A stretch of 64,000 nucleotides of DNA from Aquamicrobium sp. GTDB lineage: Bacteria; Pseudomonadota; Alphaproteobacteria; Rhizobiales; Rhizobiaceae. Positions 44,237 through 53,667 of the stretch are shown piece by piece. The translations under genes and the position numbers were made by a program. Position 1 is the stretch's first letter. Each line of letters opens with the position of its first letter. The notes under the pieces were generated by a model, which saw only the letters and a program-made list of their open reading frames with translations, was not told the DNA's origin and made no database searches. Where the stretch lies: assembly GCF_023954335.1 (NCBI RefSeq), contig NZ_JAMLIE010000001.1:1302001-1366000 (forward strand), given 5' to 3'.

Positions 44237-45757
44237 ATGACCCAGCCCGTCCTGCGCATATCCGGCGTCACCAAGCGGTTCGGCCCGCTCGTCGCCAACG
44301 ATTCCATCTCGTTTTCGCTGATGCCGGGCGAGGTGATCGCGCTGCTCGGCGAGAACGGGGCGGGCAAGACGACGCTGATGAACATCCTGTTCGGCCACTA
44401 CGTCGCCGACGAGGGCGAGGTCGAGGCCTTCGGCAAGCCGCTGCCGCCGGGCGACCTCAGCGCCGCGCTCGACGCCGGCATCGGCATGGTCCACCAGCAC
44501 TTCACGCTGGCCGACAACATGACCGTCTTGGAGAACATCGCGCTCGGCACGCAAAGCCCGTGGTCGCTCAGGCTAGACCGGGCGGCGGCGCGGGCGCGCA
44601 TCGCCGGGCTCGCGCGCGATTTCGGCCTCGGCGTCGAGCCCGACCGGCTGGTCTCGTCGCTGTCGGTCGGCGAGCGCCAGCGCGTCGAGATCCTGAAGGC
44701 GCTCTATCGCGACGCCAGGGTGCTGATCCTCGACGAGCCGACGGCGGTGCTGACGCCGCTGGAGACCGAGGCGCTGTTCCGCACGCTGAAGATGCTGGTG
44801 GCCAAAGGCCTTTCCGTCATCTTCATCTCGCACAAGCTCGGCGAGGTCATGGCGGTGAGCGACCGGGTGCTGGTGCTGCGCGCCGGCCGGCTCTCGGGCG
44901 AGCGCAAGACCGGCGGCGCGACCCGGCAGGAGCTGGCGGCGCTGATGGTCGGGCAGGAGGTCGCGGCCCCGCCGGTGCCGCCGGTCGCGCGCGGCGCGCC
45001 GCTGCTCGTGCTCGACAACGTCTCGACCGCGCCCGGCCCCGGCGGCAGCGCCCTGCGCGGCGCGTCGTTGACGCTCCATGCCGGCGTCATCACCGGGCTT
45101 GCCGGCGTCTCGGGCAACGGGCAGGCCGCGCTCGCCGCGCTACTTTCCGGCACCGGCGCGCCGGCTTCCGGCACGCTCCGCGTCGGCGGCGAGGCGGTCG
45201 CCGGGTGGTCGCCGCGCGCCGCGCTCGCCCACGGCATCGCCCGCATCCCCGAGGACCGCCACGCCGTCGGCTCCATCGCCGACATGAGCGTCACAGAGAA
45301 CGTGATCCTCGAACGCTACCGCTCGCCGCGCTTCTCGCGCCGCGGCTTCCTCGACTGGAAGGCGGCGCGGGCCTTCGCCGAGGCGCTGATCCGCGACTAC
45401 GACGTCAAATGCCCGTCGCCGGAGACGCGCATCCGCCTGCTGTCGGGCGGCAACATGCAGAAGCTGATCCTCGGGCGCGCGCTCGATCCCGATCCCGTCG
45501 TCATCCTCGCCAACCAGCCGACGCGCGGGCTCGACGTCGGCGCCGTCGCCTATGTCCACGGCAGGCTGCTGGAAGCGCGGGCGAGGGGGGCGGCGATCCT
45601 GCTGATCTCGGAAGATCTCGACGAGATCCTCGCCCTGTCCGACGAGGTGGCGGTGATGTTCAAGGGCCGGCTCTCCGCGCCCTCGCAGCGCGGCGAACGC
45701 TCGATCCGCGACCTCGGCGAGCTGATGGCCGGCCACGGGCTGGAGGAGGCGGCGTGA
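44237..45757 (+). CDS. ABC transporter ATPase with two nucleotide-binding domains (sugar/nucleoside type)
   Basis: 506 residues from the ATG at 44237. The first domain has Walker A GENGAGKTTL, signature LSVGERQRVEILKAL, Walker B VLILDEPTAVL and switch H in FISHKLGEV. The second is degenerate as usual (GVSGNGQAALAALL for Walker A; signature LSGGNMQKLILGRAL; NQPTRGLDVGA). This is the RbsA/BMP-associated duplicated ATPase that energises the two permeases encoded downstream. Confidence 0.94.
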   Translation: MTQPVLRISGVTKRFGPLVANDSISFSLMPGEVIALLGENGAGKTTLMNILFGHYVADEGEVEAFGKPLPPGDLSAALDAGIGMVHQHFTLADNMTVLENIALGTQSPWSLRLDRAAARARIAGLARDFGLGVEPDRLVSSLSVGERQRVEILKALYRDARVLILDEPTAVLTPLETEALFRTLKMLVAKGLSVIFISHKLGEVMAVSDRVLVLRAGRLSGERKTGGATRQELAALMVGQEVAAPPVPPVARGAPLLVLDNVSTAPGPGGSALRGASLTLHAGVITGLAGVSGNGQAALAALLSGTGAPASGTLRVGGEAVAGWSPRAALAHGIARIPEDRHAVGSIADMSVTENVILERYRSPRFSRRGFLDWKAARAFAEALIRDYDVKCPSPETRIRLLSGGNMQKLILGRALDPDPVVILANQPTRGLDVGAVAYVHGRLLEARARGAAILLISEDLDEILALSDEVAVMFKGRLSAPSQRGERSIRDLGELMAGHGLEEAA

Positions 45758-45789
45758 CGGTGTTCGAGGCCGAAAGGGGTGCGCCTCTC

Positions 45790-45910
45790 CTTCTCCCCGT
45801 TTACGGGGAGAAGGTGCCCGAAGGGCGGATGAGGGGCGGCGCAAACCCTGCAAGGTTGGCGCCGCCCCTCATCTGGCTGCCGCCATCTTCTCCCCGTAAA
45901 CGGGGAGAAG
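45790..45910. repeat. RIME-like palindromic repeat 2
   Basis: Two near-identical palindromes (45790-45813 and 45897-45910 onward, cttctcccc with gttta/gtaaa centres) enclose ggatgaggggcggcg...cgccgcccctcat, itself an inverted repeat. It occupies the ATPase-permease gap. Confidence 0.85.
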
Positions 45911-45961
45911 GACGCCGTCCGCTATGCCGGCTTCCATTCTTGCAACAGCGGGAGTGTGCCC

Positions 45962-47011
45962 ATGCGGCTTGAGCCGAAGCCCGCGCCCTCGCTTGCCGCC
46001 ACGCTCGCCTATCCGGCGGGTGCGGTGGTCGCCACCTTCGTCATCGCCGGGCTCCTGGTGCTGGCGGCGGGCGCGTCGCCCTTCGCCGTGTTCGCGCAGG
46101 TCATCAAGGGCGCGGCCGGCTCGCGCTTCGCCGTCCTCGAGACGCTGACGCGGGCGACGCCGCTGATCTTCACCGGCCTTGCCGTCGCCGTCGCCTTCCG
46201 GGCCAAGCTGTGGAACATCGGCGCCGAGGCCCAGCTCTATGCCGGCGGCCTCGCCACGGTCGTCCTCGGCACCGGCGCGCTGCCCTTGCCGGCGCCCGTC
46301 CTTATCCCGCTCATCATGGCGGCGGCGATGGCGGCCGGCGCGCTGCTGCTGCTCGGCCCGGCCTTGCTCAAGACCCGGCTCGGCGTCGACGAGGTCGTCA
46401 CCACGCTGCTCCTGAACTTCATCATGATCCTGTTCGTCTCGATGCTGCTCGAAGGCGTGCTCAAGGACCCGATGGGCATGGGCTGGCCGCAGTCTGAGCG
46501 CGTCGTCGCCGAGGCGCAGCTGATGAAGCTCGTTCCGCGCAGCCGCCTTCATCTCGGCTTCGTCATCGCCCTTGTTGCCGCTGTCGCGGTCTGGGTGGTG
46601 ATGAAGAAGACGACGCTCGGCTACGAGATGCGCGCCGTCGGCCACAACCCGGAAGCCGCGCGCTTCGCCGGCATCCCGGTCAACCGCGTGCTGGTGAAGA
46701 CGGCGCTCATCTCGGGCGGGCTCGCCGCGCTCGCCGGCTTTTCCGAGGTCGCTGGCTTGAAGGGCAACTTGACGCTCGATCTGTCGCCCGGCTTCGGCTA
46801 CACCGGCATCGTCGTCGCCATGCTGGCGATGCTGAACCCGCTCGGCGTCGTCGCCGCCGCGATCTTCGTTGCCGGCATCTTCGTCGGCGCCGACGCCATG
46901 AGCCGCACGGCCGGCGTTCCCTCCTACATCGCGCAGGTGATGGTCGCGACCGCGCTCCTGACCATGGTGGTGGCGATCATGCTCGCCCGCTTCCGCATCA
47001 GGTGGAGGTGA
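45962..47011 (+). CDS. ABC transporter permease (BMP-associated, BPD_transp_2 type), subunit 1
   Basis: 349 residues from the ATG at 45962, with GGGAG 7 bases upstream; a GTG six bases earlier is possible. About ten TM segments include ATPLIFTGLAVAVAFRAKLWNIGAEAQ and the conserved EMRAVGHNPEAARFAGI coupling helix that contacts the ATPase. Works with the second permease encoded after the next repeat. Confidence 0.93.
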   Translation: MRLEPKPAPSLAATLAYPAGAVVATFVIAGLLVLAAGASPFAVFAQVIKGAAGSRFAVLETLTRATPLIFTGLAVAVAFRAKLWNIGAEAQLYAGGLATVVLGTGALPLPAPVLIPLIMAAAMAAGALLLLGPALLKTRLGVDEVVTTLLLNFIMILFVSMLLEGVLKDPMGMGWPQSERVVAEAQLMKLVPRSRLHLGFVIALVAAVAVWVVMKKTTLGYEMRAVGHNPEAARFAGIPVNRVLVKTALISGGLAALAGFSEVAGLKGNLTLDLSPGFGYTGIVVAMLAMLNPLGVVAAAIFVAGIFVGADAMSRTAGVPSYIAQVMVATALLTMVVAIMLARFRIRWR

Positions 47012-47038
47012 GGATGGCTCCTGTCATGACCGCCGTTT

Positions 47039-47159
47039 CCCCTCACCGACCCTTCGGGCCACCTCTCCCCAGAGGGGAGAGGAAAGGCTGCTGCAACGTC
47101 TCCGCATCTTTCCTCTCCCCTCTGGGGAGAGGTGCCGAGCGTAGCGAGGCGGTGAGGGG
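47039..47159. repeat. RIME-like palindromic repeat 3 (variant)
   Basis: A different sequence from the other copies but the same design: outer arms cccctcacc and ggtgagggg, with two inner palindromes cctctcccc-aga-ggggagagg (47062-47082) and its relative at 47112-47132. Lies between the two permease genes. Confidence 0.8.
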
Positions 47160-47186
47160 AAACCGCGCCGGAACGGGGACGGCCGG

Positions 47187-48131
47187 ATGATCGAAGCCTT
47201 CGAGATCCTGTTCACCGCCTCGTTCTGGGTCGCCGCGATCCGCATCGCCTCGCCGCTGATCTTCGCCACCATGGGCGAGCTGATCTGCGAGCGCGCCGGC
47301 GTGCTCAATCTCGGCATCGAGGGCATCATGGCGGTCGGCGCCTTCGCCGGCTGGATGACCGTCTATTCCGGCGGCGACCTGTGGACAGGCGTCGCCGTCG
47401 CCGCGCTGGCCGGCGCGCTGTTCGGCCTGCTGCACGGTGCGCTCACCGTGCCGCTCGGCCTGTCGCAGCACGTCGTCGGCATCGGCATCACCCTGCTGGC
47501 GACCAGCCTGACCTATTTCACCTACCGGCTCGTCCTGCCGGAAGTGACCTCGCCGCCGAAGATCGTGCCGTTCCAGCCGCTGCCCGTGCCGCTGCTTTCC
47601 GACATCCCGCTCGTCGGCCCGGCGCTGTTCAACCAGACGCCGCTGACCTATCTCGCCTTCGCCACGGTCGCCATCGTCGCCTGGGTGCTCTATCGCACGC
47701 CGCTGGGCTTGGCCGTGCGCGCCGCCGGCGAGAACCCCGCCGCCGTCGAGGCGCAAGGCATCTCGGTGACGGCGGTGCGCATGGGCGCGGTGATGGTCGG
47801 CAGCGCGCTGATGGCGGTCGGCGGCGCGTTCCTGACCATGTCGGCCTTCAACTCGTTCTTCTTCGAGATGATCAACGGCCGCGGCTGGATCTGCATCGCC
47901 CTCGTCGTCTTCGGCTCGTGGCGGCCGGGCAAGGCGCTGCTCGGTGCGGTGCTGTTCGCCGCCTTCGACGCCTATCAGGTCCGCCTCCAGCAGCTGACCG
48001 GCGGCGTCGTGCCCTACCAGCTGTTCCTGATGATGCCCTTCGTGCTTTCCATCGCTGCGCTCGTCGTCATGTCGCGCCGCGCCTCCTATCCGAAGGCATT
48101 GATGATCCCCTACCGGAAAGGCGAGAGATGA
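47187..48131 (+). CDS. ABC transporter permease (BMP-associated), subunit 2
   Basis: 314 residues, about eight TM segments. It shows the type-2 permease signatures ASPLIFATMGELICERAGVL, NLGIEGIMAVGAF and the coupling helix AVRAAGENPAAVEAQGISV. The C-terminus ends in a basic tail. The stop overlaps the deaminase-like gene by ATGA, tying transport to base deamination. Confidence 0.93.
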   Translation: MIEAFEILFTASFWVAAIRIASPLIFATMGELICERAGVLNLGIEGIMAVGAFAGWMTVYSGGDLWTGVAVAALAGALFGLLHGALTVPLGLSQHVVGIGITLLATSLTYFTYRLVLPEVTSPPKIVPFQPLPVPLLSDIPLVGPALFNQTPLTYLAFATVAIVAWVLYRTPLGLAVRAAGENPAAVEAQGISVTAVRMGAVMVGSALMAVGGAFLTMSAFNSFFFEMINGRGWICIALVVFGSWRPGKALLGAVLFAAFDAYQVRLQQLTGGVVPYQLFLMMPFVLSIAALVVMSRRASYPKALMIPYRKGER

Positions 48132-49405
48132 GCTTCGACCTGATCGTGAAAGGCGGCACGCTGCCGGACGGCAGAACCGCTGACATCGCCATTTCCGGCG
48201 ACCGCATCGCCGCGGTCGAGCCGGATATCGGAGCCGAGGCCGGCCGCGTGATCGACGCCGCGGGCTGCCTCGTCTCGCCGCCCTTCGTCGATCCGCATTT
48301 CCACATGGACGCGACGCTTTCCTACGGCATACCGCGCATCAACGCCTCGGGCACGCTGCTCGAAGGCATCGCGCTGTGGGGCGAGCTGAAGCCGCTGCTC
48401 ACCCACGAGGCGGTGAAGGAGCGGGCGCTTCGCTATTGCGACTGGGCCGTGTCGATGGGCCTCCTCGCCATCCGCAGCCATGTCGACACCTGCGACGACC
48501 GGCTGCTGGCAGTCGAGGCGCTGCTGGAGGTGAAGCGGGAGGTCGCCCCCTATATCGACCTGCAACTGGTCGCCTTCCCGCAGGACGGGCTCTATCGCGA
48601 CCCGACCGCGCGCGACAACACCATCCGCGCGCTCGACATGGGCGTCGAGGTTGTCGGCGGCATCCCGCATTTCGAGCGCACCATGGAGGACGGCCGCCGC
48701 TCGGTGACGGAGCTGTGCGAGATCGCGGCGGAACGGGGCTTGAGGGTCGACCTCCACTGCGACGAGACCGACGACCCGCTGTCGCGCCACATCGAGCAAC
48801 TCGCCTACGAGACGCAGCGCCTCGGCCTTCAGGGCCGCGTCAACGGCTCGCACCTGACCTCGATGCACTCGATGGACAATTACTACGTCTCGAAGCTCTT
48901 GCCGCTGATGGCGGAGGCCGAGGTGTCGGCCATCCCCAACCCGCTGATCAACATCGTCATCCAAGGCCGCCACGACACCTACCCGAAGCGGCGCGGCATG
49001 ACCCGCGTGCCGGAAATGCTGAAGGCCGGCATCCGCGTCGGCTTCGGCCAGGATTGCGTGCGCGACCCGTGGTATCCGCTCGGCACCGCCGACATGCTCG
49101 ACGTCGCCTTCATGGGCCTGCACGTGGCGCAGATGACGAGCCCTGAGGAGATGGCGCGCTGCTTCGACATGGTGACGAAGGAGAGCGCCGCCATCATGGG
49201 AGTGGAAGGCTACGGGCTGGAAAAAGGCTGCAAGGCCAGCCTCGTCGTCCTCGACGCCGGCGACAGGATCGAGGCGATCCGCCTGCGCGCCGAGCGCCTC
49301 GTCGTGGTGGCGAAGGGCAAGGTGGTGGCCGAACGCCCGCGCCGCGACACCGCGCTCACGCTCCCCGGCCGCCCGGCAAGCGTCAATCGGCGGCATAGCG
49401 TCTGA
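48128..49405 (+). CDS. amidohydrolase of the cytosine deaminase type
   Basis: 425 residues. The metal sites of the amidohydrolase fold are visible: PHFHMD near 58-63, HVDTCDD near 120, HCDETDD near 218, GSHLTSMHSMD near 247, and FGQDCVRDPWYPLG with the aspartate near 308. These match cytosine deaminase, which hydrolyses cytosine (and some other amino-pyrimidines or triazines) to uracil and ammonia. Coupling to the BMP transporter supports a pyrimidine-salvage role. The exact substrate is inferred. Confidence 0.88.
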   Translation: MSFDLIVKGGTLPDGRTADIAISGDRIAAVEPDIGAEAGRVIDAAGCLVSPPFVDPHFHMDATLSYGIPRINASGTLLEGIALWGELKPLLTHEAVKERALRYCDWAVSMGLLAIRSHVDTCDDRLLAVEALLEVKREVAPYIDLQLVAFPQDGLYRDPTARDNTIRALDMGVEVVGGIPHFERTMEDGRRSVTELCEIAAERGLRVDLHCDETDDPLSRHIEQLAYETQRLGLQGRVNGSHLTSMHSMDNYYVSKLLPLMAEAEVSAIPNPLINIVIQGRHDTYPKRRGMTRVPEMLKAGIRVGFGQDCVRDPWYPLGTADMLDVAFMGLHVAQMTSPEEMARCFDMVTKESAAIMGVEGYGLEKGCKASLVVLDAGDRIEAIRLRAERLVVVAKGKVVAERPRRDTALTLPGRPASVNRRHSV

Positions 49406-49460
49406 AGTGTGCCGCGTCTTATCCGCTCCGGCGGAGTGCAATGTTCGAGCGCCGGCGCTG

Positions 49461-49622
49461 CCCCTCATCCGCCCTTCGGGCACCTTCTCCCCGTGAACGG
49501 GGAGAAGGAATGCCGGCCGCAATCCCGCAGTTCTCTTGCCACGCTTGCGATTGGCGAAAGCAAGGACGGCAGCTCTCTTCTCCCCGTTCACGGGGAGAAG
49601 GTGGCGGCAGCCGGATGAGGGG
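49461..49622. repeat. RIME-like palindromic repeat 4
   Basis: Outer cccctcat and atgagggg arms and two inner palindromes (cttctccccgtgaac... at 49484-49507 and the gttca-centred one at 49577-49600). It lies between the convergent deaminase and pyrD genes and could act as a two-way terminator or mRNA end stabiliser. Confidence 0.85.
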
Positions 49623-49671
49623 CAGCGCCGGCGGCGCCGAAAATGCGCATAAGGCGCGGCACGCGATCAGT

Positions 49672-50763
49672 TCAGCCGATCGGTTCGGCTTCCCATTTCG
49701 CCAGCGCCGTGTCGCGCAGGTCGCGGATCGAGGAAAGCCGCTCGCGCTTCACGATCTCGGAAAGGCCGCGCACGATCCTGCCCGGCATCGCCGGCCCGGC
49801 ATAGATCATGCCGGTATAGAGCTGGACGAGGTCCGCGCCGGCCCTGATCTTCTCGGCCGCCGTCTCGGCGCTCTCCACCCCGCCGACGCCGATCAGCGCC
49901 ATCTGCGGCCCGAGCCGGCGGCGCATGCGCGCCAGCACCGCGGTCGAGCGCGAGAACAGCGGCCGGCCGGAAAGCCCGCCGGTCTCGGCTTTCGCGGCGC
50001 TGCCCAGCCCGTCCCGCGCAAGCGTGGTGTTGGAGACGATGACGCCGTCGATCCCGTTGCCCTGCACTTCCGCCGCGATGTCGTCGAGCCCGGCCTCGTC
50101 GAGATCGGGCGCGATCTTGAGGAACACCGGCGTATGCCCGCCCGCCCGCGCGTCCTCCGCATCGAGCGCCTGCCGGACGGCGGCGAGCAGCAGGCCGAGG
50201 CTTGTCCTTGCCTGAAGGTCGCGCAGGCCCGGCGTGTTCGGCGAGGAGATGTTGACCGTGAGGTAGGAGGCATGGGCCGCGAAGCGCTCGATGCCGAGCC
50301 GGTAGTCGGCGATGCGGTCGGTGCTGTCCTTGTTGGCCCCGACATTGATGCCGACGATGCCCGCCCGCCCGCGCCGCGCCTCCATGCGCTTCAGGCACGC
50401 GGCATGGCCCTCATTGTTGAAGCCGAGCCGGTTGACGACGGCCGCGTCCTCGGCCAGCCGGAAGATGCGCGGCTTCGGGTTGCCCGGCTGGGCGAGCGGC
50501 GTCACCGTGCCGATCTCGGCGAAGCCGAAGCCGAGCCCGAGCAACGCGTCCGGCACCTCGCCGTTCTTGTCGTAGCCCGCCGCCATGCCGAGCGGGTTGG
50601 GGAAGGAAAGGCCGGCGACATCGACCCGCAGCGCCGGGTCGGGCGCGGGGGGGCGGCAAAGCGGCAGCCCGCTCTTCAGCGCCGCGATCGACAGGCCGTG
50701 CGCGGTCTCGGGGTCGAAGGCGAACAGCAGCTTCTGGCCGATGCGGTCGAGACCGGGAATCAT
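49672..50763 (-). CDS. pyrD: quinone-dependent dihydroorotate dehydrogenase
   Basis: 363 residues from the ATG at 50763, overlapping the upstream DUF952 gene by ATGA. Class 2 enzyme: the N-terminal membrane-associated helix (LDRIGQKLLFAFDPETAHGLS) precedes the FMN barrel. Motifs are NPLGMAAGYDKNGE, NRLGFNNEGH, NISSPNTPGLRDLQ with the catalytic Ser, KIAPDL, NTTLAR and IGVGGV. It oxidises dihydroorotate in pyrimidine synthesis, passing electrons to quinone. Confidence 0.96.
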   Translation of the reverse strand: MIPGLDRIGQKLLFAFDPETAHGLSIAALKSGLPLCRPPAPDPALRVDVAGLSFPNPLGMAAGYDKNGEVPDALLGLGFGFAEIGTVTPLAQPGNPKPRIFRLAEDAAVVNRLGFNNEGHAACLKRMEARRGRAGIVGINVGANKDSTDRIADYRLGIERFAAHASYLTVNISSPNTPGLRDLQARTSLGLLLAAVRQALDAEDARAGGHTPVFLKIAPDLDEAGLDDIAAEVQGNGIDGVIVSNTTLARDGLGSAAKAETGGLSGRPLFSRSTAVLARMRRRLGPQMALIGVGGVESAETAAEKIRAGADLVQLYTGMIYAGPAMPGRIVRGLSEIVKRERLSSIRDLRDTALAKWEAEPIG

Positions 50764-51107
50764 ATGTCGAGCTCCGGAAAGATGTGGGCCCCGTCCGCGC
50801 CCAGCGGCAGCGGCTTCACCCAGAGGGCGGCGGCGGGATCGAGCGGGGCGTAGAGATGCGGGAACAGCGCCCCACCGCGCGAGACTTCCCATTTCAGCGC
50901 CGCGCCGAGTCCCTCGGCGTCGACGGCGACGAGGACAAGATCGTCCTGCCCGGAAAAATGCTTCGCCGCCGTCTCGCGCACCTGCGCGGCGGTCGAGAAA
51001 TGGATGTAGCCGTCGGCGAGGTCGACCGGCGCGCCGGCGAACGTCCCCCGCGCCTCCGCCTCGCGCCACAGCGCCCGGGGCGCGATCTTGTAGATGAGCG
51101 TCGTCAT
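50760..51107 (-). CDS. DUF952 family protein
   Basis: 115 residues from the ATG at 51107 (MTTLIYKIAPRALW). The family features DGYIHFSTAAQVRETA and VSRGGALFPHLYAPL are plain. DUF952 proteins are small cytosolic proteins of unknown activity (glutathione-transferase-like fold is sometimes noted) and are often next to pyrD in rhizobia. Coupled to pyrD by ATGA. Confidence 0.9.
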   Translation of the reverse strand: MTTLIYKIAPRALWREAEARGTFAGAPVDLADGYIHFSTAAQVRETAAKHFSGQDDLVLVAVDAEGLGAALKWEVSRGGALFPHLYAPLDPAAALWVKPLPLGADGAHIFPELDI

Positions 51108-51222
51108 GGCCGGGCTATAGAGCAAATGCGGGAAAAGGGGGAGGCGCTATTCACGGTGCCGACGCAATTCGGGCGCAATGCTGCGAAAAATTCACGTCCG
51201 CTTCGTCAAGGAGGCTTTCCCG

Positions 51223-51651
51223 ATGCGCCACCATGTCACCCTTGCCTGCGCCGCTTTCGCCGGGCTCGCCGCCCTGCCGGCCGCCGCCGAGGAGGCCGAA
51301 CGCTACCGGCTGGAGCGCACGGAAGACGGCTATGTCCGCCTCGACACCACGACCGGCGCGATGACGCTGTGCCGCGAGGCCGACGGCCGGCTGGTCTGCG
51401 CGCCGGCCGCGCAAGAAACGGGGTCCGCTTCCGAGGTCGAATCGCTGCGCGAGCGCCTGCGCCTGCTCGAGGGCCGCGTCGCGGCGCTGGAAAGCGGCGG
51501 CGCGCCCGTCGCCGGCCTGCCGCCGGAAGAGGAGTTCGAGCGCGGCATCGGTTACATGGAGCGGTTCTTCCGCATGTTCATGGGGCTGGTGAAGGAGTTC
51601 GAGGACGAGCCGCGCGCTGCGCCGGAAAAGCCCGCTCCCGAGCGCACCTGA
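51223..51651 (+). CDS. small exported protein with coiled coil
   Basis: 142 residues from the ATG at 51223, preceded by GGAGG; an ATG 45 bases upstream would spoil the signal peptide ([22 protein letters not shown]). The mature part has a short beta region with a cysteine pair ([13 protein letters not shown]), a coiled coil ([20 protein letters not shown]) and an amphipathic helix ([19 protein letters not shown]). Conserved-looking in rhizobia by style but of unknown function. Confidence 0.72.
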   Translation: MRHHVTLACAAFAGLAALPAAAEEAERYRLERTEDGYVRLDTTTGAMTLCREADGRLVCAPAAQETGSASEVESLRERLRLLEGRVAALESGGAPVAGLPPEEEFERGIGYMERFFRMFMGLVKEFEDEPRAAPEKPAPERT

Positions 51652-51790
51652 CCCGCATCCGCCACCCGCCATCGGGCCTTCGGGCAGGTTCGTCGTTGAC
51701 GCTTATCGCCTGCGACAATTTTCACTATTGTTGCCGGCGGGGGTCAACCGGGGACTGATTCTTCATCCGTCCCATTCTCAGGAGTGCGGG

Positions 51791-52210
51791 ATGCTCAAGG
51801 AATTCCAGGAATTCATCGCCCGGGGCAACGTCATGGACCTTGCCGTCGGCGTCATCATCGGCGGCGCGTTCGGCCTGATCGTGTCGTCGCTGGTCGACGA
51901 CATCATCATGCCGATCGTCGGCGCGATCTTCGGCGGGTTCGATTTCTCGAACTACTTCCTGCCGCTGTCGTCCAACGTGACCGCGACGACGCTTGCCGCG
52001 GCGCGCGAGCAGGGCGCGGTGTTCGCCTACGGCAATTTCATCACCGTCATCATCAACTTTCTGATCCTCGCCTGGATCATCTTCCTGATGGTCAAGGCGG
52101 TGAACACGCTGCGCCGCAAGCTCGAGGCCGAGAAGGCCGCCGAGGTGGCGGCCGCGCCGGCCGACGTCCAGCTCCTGACCGAGATCCGCGACCTGCTTGC
52201 CAAGAAGTAG
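51791..52210 (+). CDS. mscL: large-conductance mechanosensitive channel MscL
   Basis: 139 residues. Begins [20 protein letters not shown], with the pore helix [22 protein letters not shown] and second TM ([23 protein letters not shown]), then a cytoplasmic helix. It forms a homopentamer that opens under membrane tension on osmotic downshock. A strong terminator follows at 52233. Confidence 0.97.
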   Translation: MLKEFQEFIARGNVMDLAVGVIIGGAFGLIVSSLVDDIIMPIVGAIFGGFDFSNYFLPLSSNVTATTLAAAREQGAVFAYGNFITVIINFLILAWIIFLMVKAVNTLRRKLEAEKAAEVAAAPADVQLLTEIRDLLAKK

Positions 52211-52232
52211 GCGTCGCGATACCCGACTTCGT

Positions 52233-52263
52233 GACCCCGGCCGCCCGGCCGGGGTCTTTCTTC
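52233..52263 (+). terminator. intrinsic terminator behind mscL
   Basis: A perfect 10-bp stem (GACCCCGGCC with GGCCGGGGTC) and four-base loop is followed by TTTCTTC. It separates mscL from the aminotransferase gene, whose start lies about 20 bases beyond. Confidence 0.85.
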
Positions 52264-52281
52264 GTTGAAGGCAGCCTTTCC

Positions 52282-53451
52282 ATGTCGCTGGTCGATCATC
52301 TCCGTCCCGAAGCCCGCAACGCGCCGGAAAGCGGCATCGTCGAATTGATGAACCATGCGCGCGGCCGCGAGGGGCTGATCCCGCTCTGGGTCGGCGAGGG
52401 CGATCTGCCGACGCCGTCCTTCATCGCCGAGGCCACAGTCGCCTCGCTCGCCGCCGGCGAGACCTTCTACACCTGGCAGCGCGGCATCCCGGAGCTGAGG
52501 GAGGCGCTCGCCCGCTACTATGGCCGCCATTTCGGCGGCTCGTACCGGGCGGAAGAATTCATCGCCTGCTCGAGCGGCATGCACGCGATCCAGCTCGCGC
52601 TCGACGCGGTCGCCGGCCCGGGCGACGAAGTGGTCTATCTTTCCCCCGCCTGGCCGAACTTCGCCGCCGCCGCGGCGATTGCCGGTGCGCGGCCCGTTCC
52701 CGTCGTGCTCGACAACACGGACAATGGCTGGGCGCTCGACATCGAGAAGCTCGCCGCTGCGATCACGCCGGCGACGAAGGCGCTGTTCGTCAACACGCCG
52801 TCGAACCCGACCGGCTGGGTCGCCGACCGCGAGACGCTTGCCGCCATCCTCGCGCTCGCCCGCGCGCGCGGCCTGTGGGTCGTCGCCGACGAGATCTACG
52901 CGCTGTTCTCCTACGGCGCGGCGCGCGCGCCTTCCTTCCTCGACGTCGCGGGGCCGCAGGATCGCCTGATCTTCGTCAACAGCTTTTCGAAGAACTGGTC
53001 GATGACCGGCTGGCGCATCGGCTGGCTGAAGATCCACCCCGACTTGCAGCAGGTGTTCGAGAATCTGGTGCAATATTCGAGCTCGGGCACGCCGACCTTC
53101 CTGCAACGCGGCGCGGTGGCCGCGCTCGACCATGGCGACGCCTTCGTCGCCGGCCAGGTCGAGCGGGCGGCAAAGGCCCGCGCCATCCTGTGCGACCGGC
53201 TCGCCGCCACCGGCCGCGTCCATCTCGCGCCGCCGGCCGGGGCGTTCTACCTGTTTTTCCGCATCGACGGGGTGGAGGACAGCCGCGCCGCCGCCTTCGA
53301 CATGGTCGAGCGCGCCAATGTCGGGCTCGCGCCCGGCGCCGCCTTCGGCGCCGGCGGCGAGGGCTATTTCCGCCTCTGTTTCCACCGCCGCCTCGACCAG
53401 ATCGAGGAAGCCGCGGAACGGCTGGGACGGTGGATCGAGACGGTCGGCTGA
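52282..53451 (+). CDS. PLP-dependent aminotransferase, class I/II
   Basis: 389 residues from the ATG at 52282. Fold-type I markers are YTWQRGIPELREALARYY, SGMHAIQLALDAV, NTPSNPTGW, the DEIYALFSYG aspartate/tyrosine and the Schiff-base lysine K237 in NSFSKNWSMTGWRIGW. The C-terminal arginine lies in YFRLCFHRRLDQIEEA. It is in the aspartate/aromatic aminotransferase superfamily; the specific substrate is not clear. Confidence 0.92.
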   Translation: MSLVDHLRPEARNAPESGIVELMNHARGREGLIPLWVGEGDLPTPSFIAEATVASLAAGETFYTWQRGIPELREALARYYGRHFGGSYRAEEFIACSSGMHAIQLALDAVAGPGDEVVYLSPAWPNFAAAAAIAGARPVPVVLDNTDNGWALDIEKLAAAITPATKALFVNTPSNPTGWVADRETLAAILALARARGLWVVADEIYALFSYGAARAPSFLDVAGPQDRLIFVNSFSKNWSMTGWRIGWLKIHPDLQQVFENLVQYSSSGTPTFLQRGAVAALDHGDAFVAGQVERAAKARAILCDRLAATGRVHLAPPAGAFYLFFRIDGVEDSRAAAFDMVERANVGLAPGAAFGAGGEGYFRLCFHRRLDQIEEAAERLGRWIETVG

Positions 53452-53667
53452 AACGAGAAAAGGTGGTCCGGGTCCGTCCGCTCCGGTCGAAAGCCGCCAT
53501 TTTCGTGGCGCAGAAATCCTGATTTTTGCACCATTCCCATACCACAGTCGTGCCTGCCGTTTCTTAGGACGGCGTCGGCGGCCTGTCGAAGCGGGCGGCA
53601 GCGGACGCGCAAGAATTGGCAGTTGACCGCCTGAGTACCGATCTTTCCCATCGGAGTTCCGATTCCA

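Noticed and set aside
44074..49622. Repeated palindromes considered as a CRISPR array
   Set aside because: Copies are far apart, lie in separate gaps, are not uniform, and have no spacers or cas genes; they fit RIME-like elements.
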